A stretch of DNA of 48,206 nt from Nonomuraea aridisoli (GTDB lineage Bacteria > Actinomycetota > Actinomycetes > Streptosporangiales > Streptosporangiaceae). Below the pieces are notes generated by a model. It was not told the DNA's origin. It did no database searches and saw only the letters and a list, made by a program, of their open reading frames with translations. How positions within the stretch are numbered: position 1 is the first letter of the stretch; the number at the start of each line of letters is the position of its first letter. The position numbers and the translations under genes were made by a program. This document shows positions 8,793 to 17,088 of this stretch, piece after piece. The stretch spans positions 1 to 48,206 of the forward strand of contig NZ_POUD01000033.1 of the NCBI RefSeq assembly GCF_003236395.1, read 5' to 3'.

Positions 8793-9103
8793 AGGCACTG
8801 CTGGCTGCGCTGGGCGGCGGTGGCACGCTCGCCGCAGCGGCCCTCTCGTCTTCCTGGTCGATCGCCCTCGCCGTTCTCGCGGTTGGGATGCTCGCCATCG
8901 CGGCTGGGGTGATCTTCCACCGCAGCGACGACCCCACGGCACGGATTGAACGTCTGATCAAGGCGCTGCGATCAGAGGATCGCCCGGCCCCTTCTCCGCA
9001 GCGAGCGCGCGCTACGATTACTCGGCCAGTGACCGCTGCGCGCACGCCCAGAGCTCGGAATCAACGCCAGTCCAGATTCGTCTCGAAGAAGCGCGGCCCG
9101 TGA
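8789..9103 (+). CDS. Small two-helix membrane protein
   Basis: A 104-residue protein with two close hydrophobic segments in residues ~3-42, consistent with a hairpin of two membrane helices. They are followed by a basic cytoplasmic tail rich in Arg, Ala and Pro. It starts inside the stop of the sigma-like gene (ATGA), which is the main reason to accept it. It could tether or sequester the sigma-like protein at the membrane, but it has no zinc-anti-sigma (HxxxCxxC) motif. No family recognised. Confidence 0.6.
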   Translation: MKALLAALGGGGTLAAAALSSSWSIALAVLAVGMLAIAAGVIFHRSDDPTARIERLIKALRSEDRPAPSPQRARATITRPVTAARTPRARNQRQSRFVSKKRGP

Positions 9104-9516
9104 CTCAAGCGGAAACGTCGTGTGCTCTCACAAGGTAAGCGTCGAGTTGGGTGGTCCCTGGGCCGATCCAAGATGGTTTGCGCCAGCGCAGATCTCTGGG
9201 CGGCCAGGGGTAAGTGCAGCGAAAGCCGGGTTGCACGGCCGAGCTGCGCGAACGCCTGGCATAGCCCGCAGCGCGGGCAAGCTCATCCCGTATACGTCCC
9301 GTGTTCAGTTCAATGACGACCACCAGAGGCAAGCCGACTCGTACGGCAGGACCGTCCGCGGATGATGAGCTCATTGGCGATGCACCAGTACCCGGCAGGT
9401 GCGGGGCGCGTCACCAGCTCGGGCACCGTCGATCACGATCATGCCGTTCCTCACGGCCACACCAACAGTGACATTTCCGGATCGACAAGATTGGGTGGTT
9501 ACGGCTTGTAGAAGGA
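9104..9516. other. Intergenic, no clear gene
   Basis: About 410 bases. On the minus strand, two short frames meet at an ATGA (9371-9374), one ending in 'VAVRNGMIVIDGARAGD', faintly like the tail of DUF397 proteins, the other beginning 'MSSSSADGPAVRVGLP'. Neither has enough support to call a gene. They may be remains of a small regulatory pair. Confidence 0.3.
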
Positions 9517-12500
9517 TCAGGTGTCCAGCCGGTAGGAGAAGCGGAGCGAGCCACCTTCCATCCGGTAGAGTCCGCGTCCCTCGGTGCTGAAGGGGTTGGG
9601 CAACCTGTGCACCATCGTCCGCTCGGGCGTGAGAACCCATGTCACGGCGAGGATGCTCCAGCGATTGCTCCCCGTGTACCGTTGCGCGGCACGTACCTCA
9701 CTTTCCCCGAGCTCTATCTGACCTCCGTCAGCTTGGGTTGCCTTCACCTCGAACATCCGGGCGTGGTTGCTGGTGCCCACCTTGAAGTCGTAGCCGAGGC
9801 TGTCATCTCCGGGAGAGCCGGGAAAGGCTTTCCTGCGGTTGGTGGAAACCCAGCTCTCCTCGGTGGTGGCTGGGTAGCTGGCGCGGAGCCATTCGTAGGC
9901 GATCAACTCGCCGGCGAAACCGATAGCGGTGCGCTGCTCCTGGGAGAGTTCGTCGTGGCGTCCACCACCGAAACCACCGCCTTGACCAGTCGGCGAGAGT
10001 GGGTGTCGGCGTGGAGCAATTGGTTCCAGCGGCGCGAAGTGCTTGTTTCTGGTAATGATTCCCGGATTATCGGTCAACATTCGCCGCAACTCGTCGGCTA
10101 GGTCCGTGAAGTCTCCGGATCCAGCGTCGAACTCCCGTTCGCCGAGGTGAATGATGCGGCGCCGCCGGAGTTGTTCCTCCCGGGCACGTGCGGCCGCCGA
10201 TTGTTGGGTGGCAAGTGACTCCCGGGTGATCCCATGTGTTTCCGGGGCCGTCGTTAGCGGCATCTCTGAAGGCCAGTGCCCCAGCGCGGCCAGCCACGCG
10301 ACGACGTCGTCCTTGCCGAGGGGCCGGAAGTCCAGGGCGCCGCATTGGTCCAGCAGGTCAGTGACGTCACCTGCCAGTGCGGCGGGTAGGGACCGCCCCG
10401 CAGCTTTGATCAGTGTTCGGAGATCGGGAATGGTCGCCCGGACGAGGCTGAGGTTGTTGATGCGCACTCGATCCACGCCAGGCAGTTCCACGGGCTGCTC
10501 CGGTTCTGGAGCGTCACCCAGACGGGTGGTAAGGGCCGAGCCGATGCAGGCGTCGAGGCGCTCGATGGTCATTGTGTCCACCGTGAGGGCCCAGGACTCA
10601 GGCATTGTGATCCATTGGAGTGAGCGGAGCTTAGTCCAATTCATGATGGGATCGCGGGAATCGAATTTGCTCAGGAAAGCCTGGCGGAGCCGGTCAACAA
10701 GTTCGGTCCGTCGCTGATCCACCCGCCTTCTCATCGCCGCCTCGTGGGCTTCTGCACGGCTGATCGGCTGGTAGCGAGGGGCGAGCTCGAGGAGGGTCCG
10801 GTTGAATTGCGCGAAGTCGATCTCCAGGACTTCGCGCAATTCGTCGACCGTACGAGCCGCGCGGGCGGTACGTACCAGCTGGTCGGAGGCGAGTGGAAGG
10901 CTGGCCTCGTGCTCGGCGAGGAGTGCCTGGAGCTGGTGGGCATCTGCGGGGCGCGGGTCCGTCAGCTCCTGCGCTTGGTCGATACCCAGGGTGTGCACGA
11001 GCACCGGGTAGATACGAACCAGGATCTCCGCGAGGGAGCCGTCAAGTCGCCTGGTCGTCTCCTCGTACTGCGACAGCGAGACGTCCAGTGCGTCCGCGAG
11101 TTCTTCGTTCGCGGGGTTAACGAGGTCGGCGTAGGAGTCACGCAGGCAGCGCGCCGCCAACCGAAGCCGGACCGCGAAGTCCGGTTTGCCCAGCACGTGG
11201 CTGATGGCGTCGGAGAGTTTCTCCAACGATTCCCAGCTGAGTTCGTTCGTCATGGCCTGCGGTGCCGCGATGACGGGAACGTGATCATCTGGGAGGGGCA
11301 GGACACCGGATTGGCGTTCGGGCAGCTGGACAGGCGCGCTATCGAGACTGATGGTCAGGGACTCATACCCGTGCAGACGGATTGTCCGAACCGATGCGAC
11401 CAGATTCGTGAGTTCACTCTCGGTTGGCCGGATGGTGCGCTGGTGGTGGTCGGCCAACACTCCGATGACGTTGGGCAGCCATGGGAGGAGTGCGTGAAGC
11501 GGATCCCCGAGTTCACCGTGGACAGGCGCCTGACCATCGACCTTAACGTCCAAAGCTGCGGCATCGACATGCTTGATCCTTCCCGGGCAGAGCCGCGTTA
11601 ACAGTTCAGCCACTCTCCGAGCCCGCCCGGGAACGATGAGCAGAGCGTTCTCCATCTCCCGTATGAAGCGTACGGTCAGGTTGTCACGTTCGTCGCTGAC
11701 GTACAGGATTCCTTCGCCCTCGCGCAGATCAGGGAGCCTGACGACGTCCAGCACGTCGTCCCGCTCGATGAGGATCGGGGACTCCAGCAGCGGCTGAAGC
11801 TCGGTTTCCGAAAATCCATAGGACGAGGAGCGGTCGGCCAACCGTTTCCAGGCTTCTCGATTGGCACGTTCGACAGAGCCGCGATCATGCACTCCGACGG
11901 TACCTGTCGCCACGAGTTCTCCCAGGGCCACAAGGCCTCTGACGCTGTCTTCGAAATTTCCCCATGTGGGCATTCCCGCGGCTCGCAGCCTACTTAGTGT
12001 GGTGGAGTTTTTGAGAAAGTGCCGCATCTTGAGGTGCACCCTGCGCAGGGGGATGAGGTCGTCCTCATTGTCCGCCGGGACGTGCCACACATCTGCGGGG
12101 AGAACGAAAACCACCGTCCTGTCCGAGTTGCGGGCCGGCAGCCAGGGCTCGCTACGGAGGAACGCACTTAGCGGTGTGGGGACCTCCCAGGTGTCATGGT
12201 CTCGGGTGGTGCGACTGACCCACCTGCTGATGAAGTGCTCGTTGGTCCACTTGGCTAGGCCGTCAAGCACCAGCCGGGCGTAGGCGAGACGGCCCTGGTC
12301 GCTGAATTGGGTGACCACTCCCTGACCGGGAAGACGGTACGCGCGGCCGCCTGAGTAGAACGACTGCGGGCGCCGCGCGTACATCCCAAGGCGTAGGACT
12401 TCGGGTTCCCATTGTCTCCTCACGTCGTCAGGAGCGTTTGCACCTTGAACGACAGCGCGGCCTCCAGGCGCGTAGATATAGGTGTTCGCGTCGGCGGAGG

Positions 12501-14922
12501 AAATGGGGACCAGCCCGTCAGCTACTCCGAGCGCCGAAAGAAAAACACGCCACTCTTCCTGGCTGCCGCCCTGTCGCGTGAATTCTTCTGGAGAGGCTAC
12601 GAGCCGTGCTTCCAGGGCTTTGAGGTCGGATGAGGCGTTACGTCCCTCCTCTACCACGGCCGCCAGATCGTCGCCGTTCGTGTCGCGCCAGCCTGCCCCG
12701 AAGACGGCCTGGGCGGCGGACAGCAGAGTGCCCGACCTCGTGGGCACGTAAAGTCCGAGATCCTTGATCGGCAAGGAAGTTCCTTGCCGGGAGCGGTAGA
12801 GTTGGAAAACGAACTTTAGCGACTGGCGATGAAGATCGTGGGAGGAACTCTCCCGGAGCGCGTCCTGAACATGCTGAAGAAGCCCTTGGATATCGAACTG
12901 CCGGACAAGACCGAGGCGCACGAGGAAGGCGTACGCGTCTTGCCGGTTGGGCTGCCCAGGCTCGTTGCTCCACCGTAGGCCCCGGTGGACGTAGAAGAGC
13001 CGCTTTTTCAGCGCGCGGGGTATGTGGATGCCGTTCAGGCCTGCCTGCTCGGCCGGCGTGGGCTGGAAGAATGCCTCATGCCGTCGCCCGGAGCTGTCAG
13101 GCTCCGACTGGCGTTGCCCGTTGAAATGCCGCAGTTTGCCGCCCTCCGCGAGTAACATCCTCCTACCCCGCAGTACTTCGGCGCGGCGCCGCTCGAATAG
13201 CCGAAAGATGTCGATGTAGAGGTCATTCCACAGGGCGATGGGTTCATGGTCGCGGGGCGGCTGGAGCGCTGCCACCATCCGTTCCACCTGGTCGGCGAGC
13301 TCCTCGTCGGTGGGTGTCAAGGAGGCGCCGAATAGCCCGCAGAGTCTGTTCAGCCGATCCAGTCGCGCCGTGCTGACCTCGGGGTCAGCCACCCGGATTC
13401 CGGCTCTGCGGGCAGCGTCAATGGTGAGCACCGTGGTATCACGACGAGGCCATTGCACCGCACTCGCCGGCGTATCCCAGAAGAGTCCGGGGGGCTCTTT
13501 ACCAAGCACCGGAATCAGCGGAATGTTTGGGAAGTCGCGGTCATGAACACGTCGGGCAGCCTCAGAAAGGAGGCGTACGGAGTCCTCCGTGGGGTCCCAG
13601 TTGATGAGATCGACCGCTGTCCGGCGAAACTGGGCATCGGCTCCCCGCCTCAGCTGATCAGCGGCTACGAGGCAGGTTTCGGCGGCCGCGCTGAGGAGCA
13701 TCGCATTCAGCTGATGCTGCCGATCCAACGCGGTGCGGTCCACTTTGGTGAAGAAAGGCGCATTGAGATGCCCGCGGAGCGGAGCCCGCACATCGTCGCC
13801 GAGCGGGAGGAATGTGTAAATGCGGCCGTGGCCCTCGCGCTGCGCCCGGCTCTCTTCCTGCAGTGGTAAGGCGATCTCGATGACGGCGGGTTCCGTCCAG
13901 TCCTTCCAGGACTCGTCCAGGTCACTAAGTGAGACGGCCAGATCGACGGTCTCACGGAGCTTGGTGTCGGGAATCCGGCCGCGGGCTATCAGGAACTGGC
14001 CCAGGGCTCCCAGGTCGACCTCAGCGAATGTGACGGTGGGAAGATCTTCGCCGCCATCTACTGGCCCCAGCCCAGCATGGTCTGCTGCGCGCTCCTTTCT
14101 GGTGAGGGCGATGTGCTGGGCTTCGTCGCTGTCAGTGCGACGCTCAAGAACCAGCCGTTCGAGCCGGTTGAGGAACAGCAGGACCGGGACATCGGCAGTG
14201 GCAAGTTCGGTCCAAAGACGAGTCGCGTCGTCGAGGGCGTTCTGGCTCTTCAAAGGCAGACGGATGACGGTCACGTACCCGTTTACGGCCAAAGCCGCGC
14301 ATTCCTCGGGGAGGTCACTGATCGGGAACGGCACCTGGAAGGGCGGCATTTCGGCGGTGGCCTTGGCGGCCAATTGCTCGTCGCCGAGGAGGTCGAGCAG
14401 GTCATCCGGGGTTGCGAACCTGAAGCGGTAGCCGCTCAGAGGTGTTTCAGCCGACTCGCCTGGTTGGGCGCTGAAGATCTCGGGTGCCGTGGTGAGCTCC
14501 AGTACGCTCCTGAAGCCGACACCCTTGTTCCCGATGCCGTCGCCGACCGTCTTCTCGCTCATGGCGAACTTGCAGATGGCCATGACGCGTTCCCAGGTGA
14601 AGGGTGTGCCGCCGTTGGCGACGTAGAGCGTGCCGTACTCGCCCGCGGTTTCGTCGAGAACGATGTGGACGCGTCCGTCGTGTCTGTCACCGGCGTGGGC
14701 GTCGTGCGCGTTTTGCAGCAACTCAAGGAGAGAACGACCTCTGTAGTCCCGAGCATTCGCCCAGGTTGCGGCCTTGAGCTGTTCCGCGATTCGCCAGGTC
14801 TTTGTGTCCTGCCATTCCTTGAGGATCTGCAGCGCATAACTACGAAGTTCGCGGTCGTGGCTGCCCTGCCTCGCGCGCCCTTCCGGCGGGTGGATGTCGC
14901 TGTCCATCCCTGCTTCAACCAT
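9517..14922 (-). CDS. Giant sacsin-type GHKL ATPase with NO VEIN (DUF3883) C-terminus
   Basis: An 1801-residue cytoplasmic protein. Residues ~25-260 form a GHKL (Hsp90/histidine-kinase-like) ATPase of the sacsin/NO VEIN kind: N box with N71 in 'LLELLQNAHDA', 'VANGGTPF' at 101-108 in place of DxGxG, and glycine loop 'GNKGVGFRSV' at 131-140. A long helical, Arg/Leu-rich middle with no clear motif follows. The last ~130 residues match the DUF3883/NO VEIN C-terminal domain, which has a PD-(D/E)XK-like core: D1712, E1725 and K1727 in 'GYDF...FEVKA'. The upstream in-frame ATG at 14988 is less likely because the ATG at 14922 has AGGA suitably ahead. Proteins of this build are common in prokaryotic defence islands; a restriction-like role is inferred. 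It stands alone, opposite in strand to the operon at 17-29 kb. Confidence 0.85.
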   Translation of the reverse strand: MVEAGMDSDIHPPEGRARQGSHDRELRSYALQILKEWQDTKTWRIAEQLKAATWANARDYRGRSLLELLQNAHDAHAGDRHDGRVHIVLDETAGEYGTLYVANGGTPFTWERVMAICKFAMSEKTVGDGIGNKGVGFRSVLELTTAPEIFSAQPGESAETPLSGYRFRFATPDDLLDLLGDEQLAAKATAEMPPFQVPFPISDLPEECAALAVNGYVTVIRLPLKSQNALDDATRLWTELATADVPVLLFLNRLERLVLERRTDSDEAQHIALTRKERAADHAGLGPVDGGEDLPTVTFAEVDLGALGQFLIARGRIPDTKLRETVDLAVSLSDLDESWKDWTEPAVIEIALPLQEESRAQREGHGRIYTFLPLGDDVRAPLRGHLNAPFFTKVDRTALDRQHQLNAMLLSAAAETCLVAADQLRRGADAQFRRTAVDLINWDPTEDSVRLLSEAARRVHDRDFPNIPLIPVLGKEPPGLFWDTPASAVQWPRRDTTVLTIDAARRAGIRVADPEVSTARLDRLNRLCGLFGASLTPTDEELADQVERMVAALQPPRDHEPIALWNDLYIDIFRLFERRRAEVLRGRRMLLAEGGKLRHFNGQRQSEPDSSGRRHEAFFQPTPAEQAGLNGIHIPRALKKRLFYVHRGLRWSNEPGQPNRQDAYAFLVRLGLVRQFDIQGLLQHVQDALRESSSHDLHRQSLKFVFQLYRSRQGTSLPIKDLGLYVPTRSGTLLSAAQAVFGAGWRDTNGDDLAAVVEEGRNASSDLKALEARLVASPEEFTRQGGSQEEWRVFLSALGVADGLVPISSADANTYIYAPGGRAVVQGANAPDDVRRQWEPEVLRLGMYARRPQSFYSGGRAYRLPGQGVVTQFSDQGRLAYARLVLDGLAKWTNEHFISRWVSRTTRDHDTWEVPTPLSAFLRSEPWLPARNSDRTVVFVLPADVWHVPADNEDDLIPLRRVHLKMRHFLKNSTTLSRLRAAGMPTWGNFEDSVRGLVALGELVATGTVGVHDRGSVERANREAWKRLADRSSSYGFSETELQPLLESPILIERDDVLDVVRLPDLREGEGILYVSDERDNLTVRFIREMENALLIVPGRARRVAELLTRLCPGRIKHVDAAALDVKVDGQAPVHGELGDPLHALLPWLPNVIGVLADHHQRTIRPTESELTNLVASVRTIRLHGYESLTISLDSAPVQLPERQSGVLPLPDDHVPVIAAPQAMTNELSWESLEKLSDAISHVLGKPDFAVRLRLAARCLRDSYADLVNPANEELADALDVSLSQYEETTRRLDGSLAEILVRIYPVLVHTLGIDQAQELTDPRPADAHQLQALLAEHEASLPLASDQLVRTARAARTVDELREVLEIDFAQFNRTLLELAPRYQPISRAEAHEAAMRRRVDQRRTELVDRLRQAFLSKFDSRDPIMNWTKLRSLQWITMPESWALTVDTMTIERLDACIGSALTTRLGDAPEPEQPVELPGVDRVRINNLSLVRATIPDLRTLIKAAGRSLPAALAGDVTDLLDQCGALDFRPLGKDDVVAWLAALGHWPSEMPLTTAPETHGITRESLATQQSAAARAREEQLRRRRIIHLGEREFDAGSGDFTDLADELRRMLTDNPGIITRNKHFAPLEPIAPRRHPLSPTGQGGGFGGGRHDELSQEQRTAIGFAGELIAYEWLRASYPATTEESWVSTNRRKAFPGSPGDDSLGYDFKVGTSNHARMFEVKATQADGGQIELGESEVRAAQRYTGSNRWSILAVTWVLTPERTMVHRLPNPFSTEGRGLYRMEGGSLRFSYRLDT

Positions 14923-15358
14923 GGGTTCCTCGCCTGTCGTGTGCGTTGGCGGAACCGTAACGCACACCTCCGACATTCCTGCTCGCAATGCCCAATCTTG
15001 GGATCATGAAGGCAGTGTGCCCAAAGTATGTGCTCGGGGGAGCTTGCCATCATCGTGGACGTGGATCACGCGGACGCGCAGTGGAGCGCGATCACCACGC
15101 TCGATAGCCCGTTCCTGGCCGGCGATCTGACGTCATCCGATGGCAAGTGGACGCGTACCGCAGGTCCGCCAGGGCCCGAGGAACGGAAGCCACGCGGCGG
15201 TCCAAAGAGCACCGCATCAGGAGAGCGGTGGCTGCACTGCTCACGTGTGTGCTTTGACCTGCCTAAATACTTTGTGCTGCTCGCACCAGATGGAAGATCA
15301 TCCCGCGCATGTCCCTGCACTGGACGAGGCTGGCTCGACAGGCGACCCGCTGACCGGT
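14923..15358. other. Intergenic left of the IS701 element
   Basis: About 435 bases. It holds copy 2 of a 62-bp repeat (15254-15315). A plus-strand frame (15028-15408) continues into the insertion sequence but shows no family motif. The promoter of the giant ATPase gene should lie here. Otherwise nothing recognised. Confidence 0.4.
15254..15315 (+). repeat. Copy 2 of a 62-bp imperfect direct repeat
   Basis: Partner of 6313-6374 (43/62 identical by eye, last 20 bases identical). It ends 43 bases left of the CTAG at the edge of the IS701 element. Confidence 0.6.
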
Positions 15359-15389
15359 CTAGTACTCCAGTGACATTTCGCGATCATGG
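15359..15389. repeat. IS701 left inverted repeat
   Basis: CTAG plus 27 bases matching the reverse complement of 16750-16780, with two mismatches. The transposase stop codon (15384-15386) lies inside it. Confidence 0.8.
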
Positions 15390-16702
15390 TTGGGATCTGC
15401 GCTGGTAGTGGCAGCGTCGAGCGGTGGCTTGGTGACGGCGGCGCCATTGTGACCAGTGCAGAACCTGCCGGGTGGTGCAGCAGCGGGTCAGGATGAGGAC
15501 AGCCAGCAGCCGGCGGATCTCGGGCATGGTCAGCGGGATGTGTTCCTCGTCGCAGGGCCGTTGGGCGGCGGCGATGGCGGCTAGGAAGGCCAGAGCGAGC
15601 ATGGCCAGGGTGATGTGCCGGTGCCAGGCCCGCCAGCCGCGCACCTGGTAGTGGTCCAGCCCGACCTGTCCCTTGGCGGCTTGGAAGGACTCCTCCACCG
15701 CCCACCTGATACCCGCGATCTTCACCAGGGCCATCAGCGGCCTCGGCACGGGTGCGTAGCAGCGGTAAAAGGCCAGTTCCCCCGTGGTCAGGTTGCGGCG
15801 GATCAGCAGCCACCGGTATCCCTCTGCCTCGCCCTGTGGGCCGGTTCGTCGATCCGTGCCCAGGCCCAGGCGTACCAGCGCGGGCCCTTGACGCCCTGAC
15901 CAGCGCGGTAGTGGTGCCAGTGCCGATCGGCCACATCGGCGGCGATGCCGGCGGCGCTGCGGTCGGTCCCGTCCAGGTTCACCCGCCGGTTGCCCGCGAT
16001 CGCCAGCACGTAGCCGACCCCGCGTTGCTCCAGCAGGGCACGCAGGCGCGGGTCTTGGCCGTAGACCTCATCACCGCTCACCCACCGCGTCGGCAGCCCG
16101 GTATCCAGCGCAGCGTCGATCATCTCGGCTGCCAGGGCGGGCTTGGTGGCGAAGGCGGCCTGCTCGGGCACCCCCGCCTTGGCGCACCGCATGGGGTTGG
16201 CCAGCCAGGAGTGTTGCGGCAGGTAGAGCCGCCGGTCCACCAGCGCCCGTCCCCGCGCTGTGGCGTAGGCCAGGAACACGCCGACCTGGCTGTTTTCGAT
16301 CCGCCCCGCGGTGCCGGTGTATTGCCGCTGCACCCCGGCCGAGCCGGCGCCTTTTTTCAAGAAGCCGGTCTCGTCCACGATCAGCACGCCGTCGTAGCCA
16401 AGCTGTTCGATGACGTAGTCGCGCAGGTCGTCGCGTACGGCGTCGGTGTGCCAGCATGCCGTGCGGAGCAGGCGTTGCATCGCCTGCGGGCCGGTCAGCC
16501 CGGCGTGCTCGGCCAGATTCCAGCAGTTCTTGCGATCGAGGTCGGACAGTAGCCCTCGGACGTAGGCGGTGGCGGTGCGACGTGGCTCGATGCGGCCGAA
16601 ACGCCCGGCGATGCGGCCCATCAGGTCGTTGAAGGTGACCATCCAGCCGTCAGGGTCTACAGTGTCGGCCACGGCCATCACGCGATCTTCAGATGTCTTC
16701 AC
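15384..16702 (-). pseudogene. IS701-family transposase, single frameshift
   Basis: The N-terminal part reads cleanly for 299 residues: 'AGLTGPQAMQRLLRTACW', the first catalytic Asp in 'VLIVDETGFLKKG', the second in 'WVSGDEVYG'. Near 15846 the frame breaks after 'ARIDEP'. Adding one base restores 'GPQGEAEGYRW', 'LLIRRNLTTGELAFYRC' and then the C-terminal block 'IAGIRWAVEESFQAAKGQVGLDHYQVR' with the catalytic Glu, ending at 15384. As read, only a truncated protein ('QRDTGGC' then stop) is made. It is a one-base loss in a run of C/G, either a true mutation or a sequencing slip. No slippery site typical of programmed frameshifting was noticed. Confidence 0.8.
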
Positions 16703-16749
16703 AAACTCCGAATGATCACGTGGTGGCCGTCTTCATGCCACCTCGACGT

Positions 16750-16780
16750 CCAAGATCGCGAAGTGTCACTGGAGTACTAG
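16750..16780. repeat. IS701 right inverted repeat
   Basis: Reverse-complement partner of 15359-15389. It ends in GGAGTACTAG. Confidence 0.8.
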
Positions 16781-17001
16781 ATCTCGAGTTGTCGAGGCCG
16801 ACAAGGTTCTGCACTACAACGCTTCCCGTCGGCCCTCAACCGGTGCACTTCCATGCGGCTTTGACGGAATCTGGCTGATATGGCCTATAGGTGCCAGATC
16901 GTGCATGAATCCACCGGAATCGCCATGCTTTCGGATGCCTGCGGATGAGGGGCGGTGGCCTGGGTGGGAATGGACTCTGTCTCAACGAGTATTTGGAATC
17001 C

Positions 17002-17030
17002 TTGTACAAAGCGTTCACTGATCGTATATG
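17002..17030 (+). promoter_or_regulatory. Sigma-70-type promoter of the helicase-kinase-HerA operon
   Basis: TTGTAC (17002-17007) and TATATG (17025-17030) are separated by exactly 17 bases, a near-consensus vegetative promoter. Transcription would start near 17037, leaving a ~50-base leader before the preferred start at 17089. It lies about 220 bases outside the IS701 right end, so the insertion did not remove it. Confidence 0.6.
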
Positions 17031-17088
17031 TCTTGGCACGTCCATGGAATACGCGGCGGGTGTGGCCGTCCTGTGTGGGGAGTTGCGC

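Larger units (their letters stand above)
15359..16780 (-). mobile_element. IS701-family insertion sequence, both ends intact
   Basis: The element is about 1.41 kb between two CTAG tetranucleotides (15359-15362 and 16777-16780). These fit the 4-bp YTAR target duplication reported for IS701-type elements. The ends are inverted repeats: 15363 onward (TACTCCAGTGACATTTCGCG) matches the reverse complement of the sequence ending at 16776 with only two mismatches over about 27 bases. One minus-strand transposase frame fills it but carries a frameshift. It inserted between the giant ATPase gene and the helicase operon. Confidence 0.85.

Noticed and set aside
9371..9640. Minus-strand frame with a faint DUF397-like tail
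   Set aside because: Mostly overlaps the end of the giant ATPase gene in another frame; similarity too weak.
14077..15009. 310-codon plus-strand frame opposite the giant ATPase gene
   Set aside because: High-GC antisense frame; the minus strand carries clear domains across the same bases.
15028..15408. 126-codon frame left of and into the IS701 element
   Set aside because: Crosses the insertion-sequence end and shows no family motif; at best a gene fragment.
15840..15855. Programmed frameshift in the IS701 transposase
   Set aside because: No slippery heptamer noticed and members of this family are normally read from one frame; a simple base loss explains it.
15752..16552. Long plus-strand open frame inside the IS701 element
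   Set aside because: Antisense shadow of the transposase; no motif or ribosome site.
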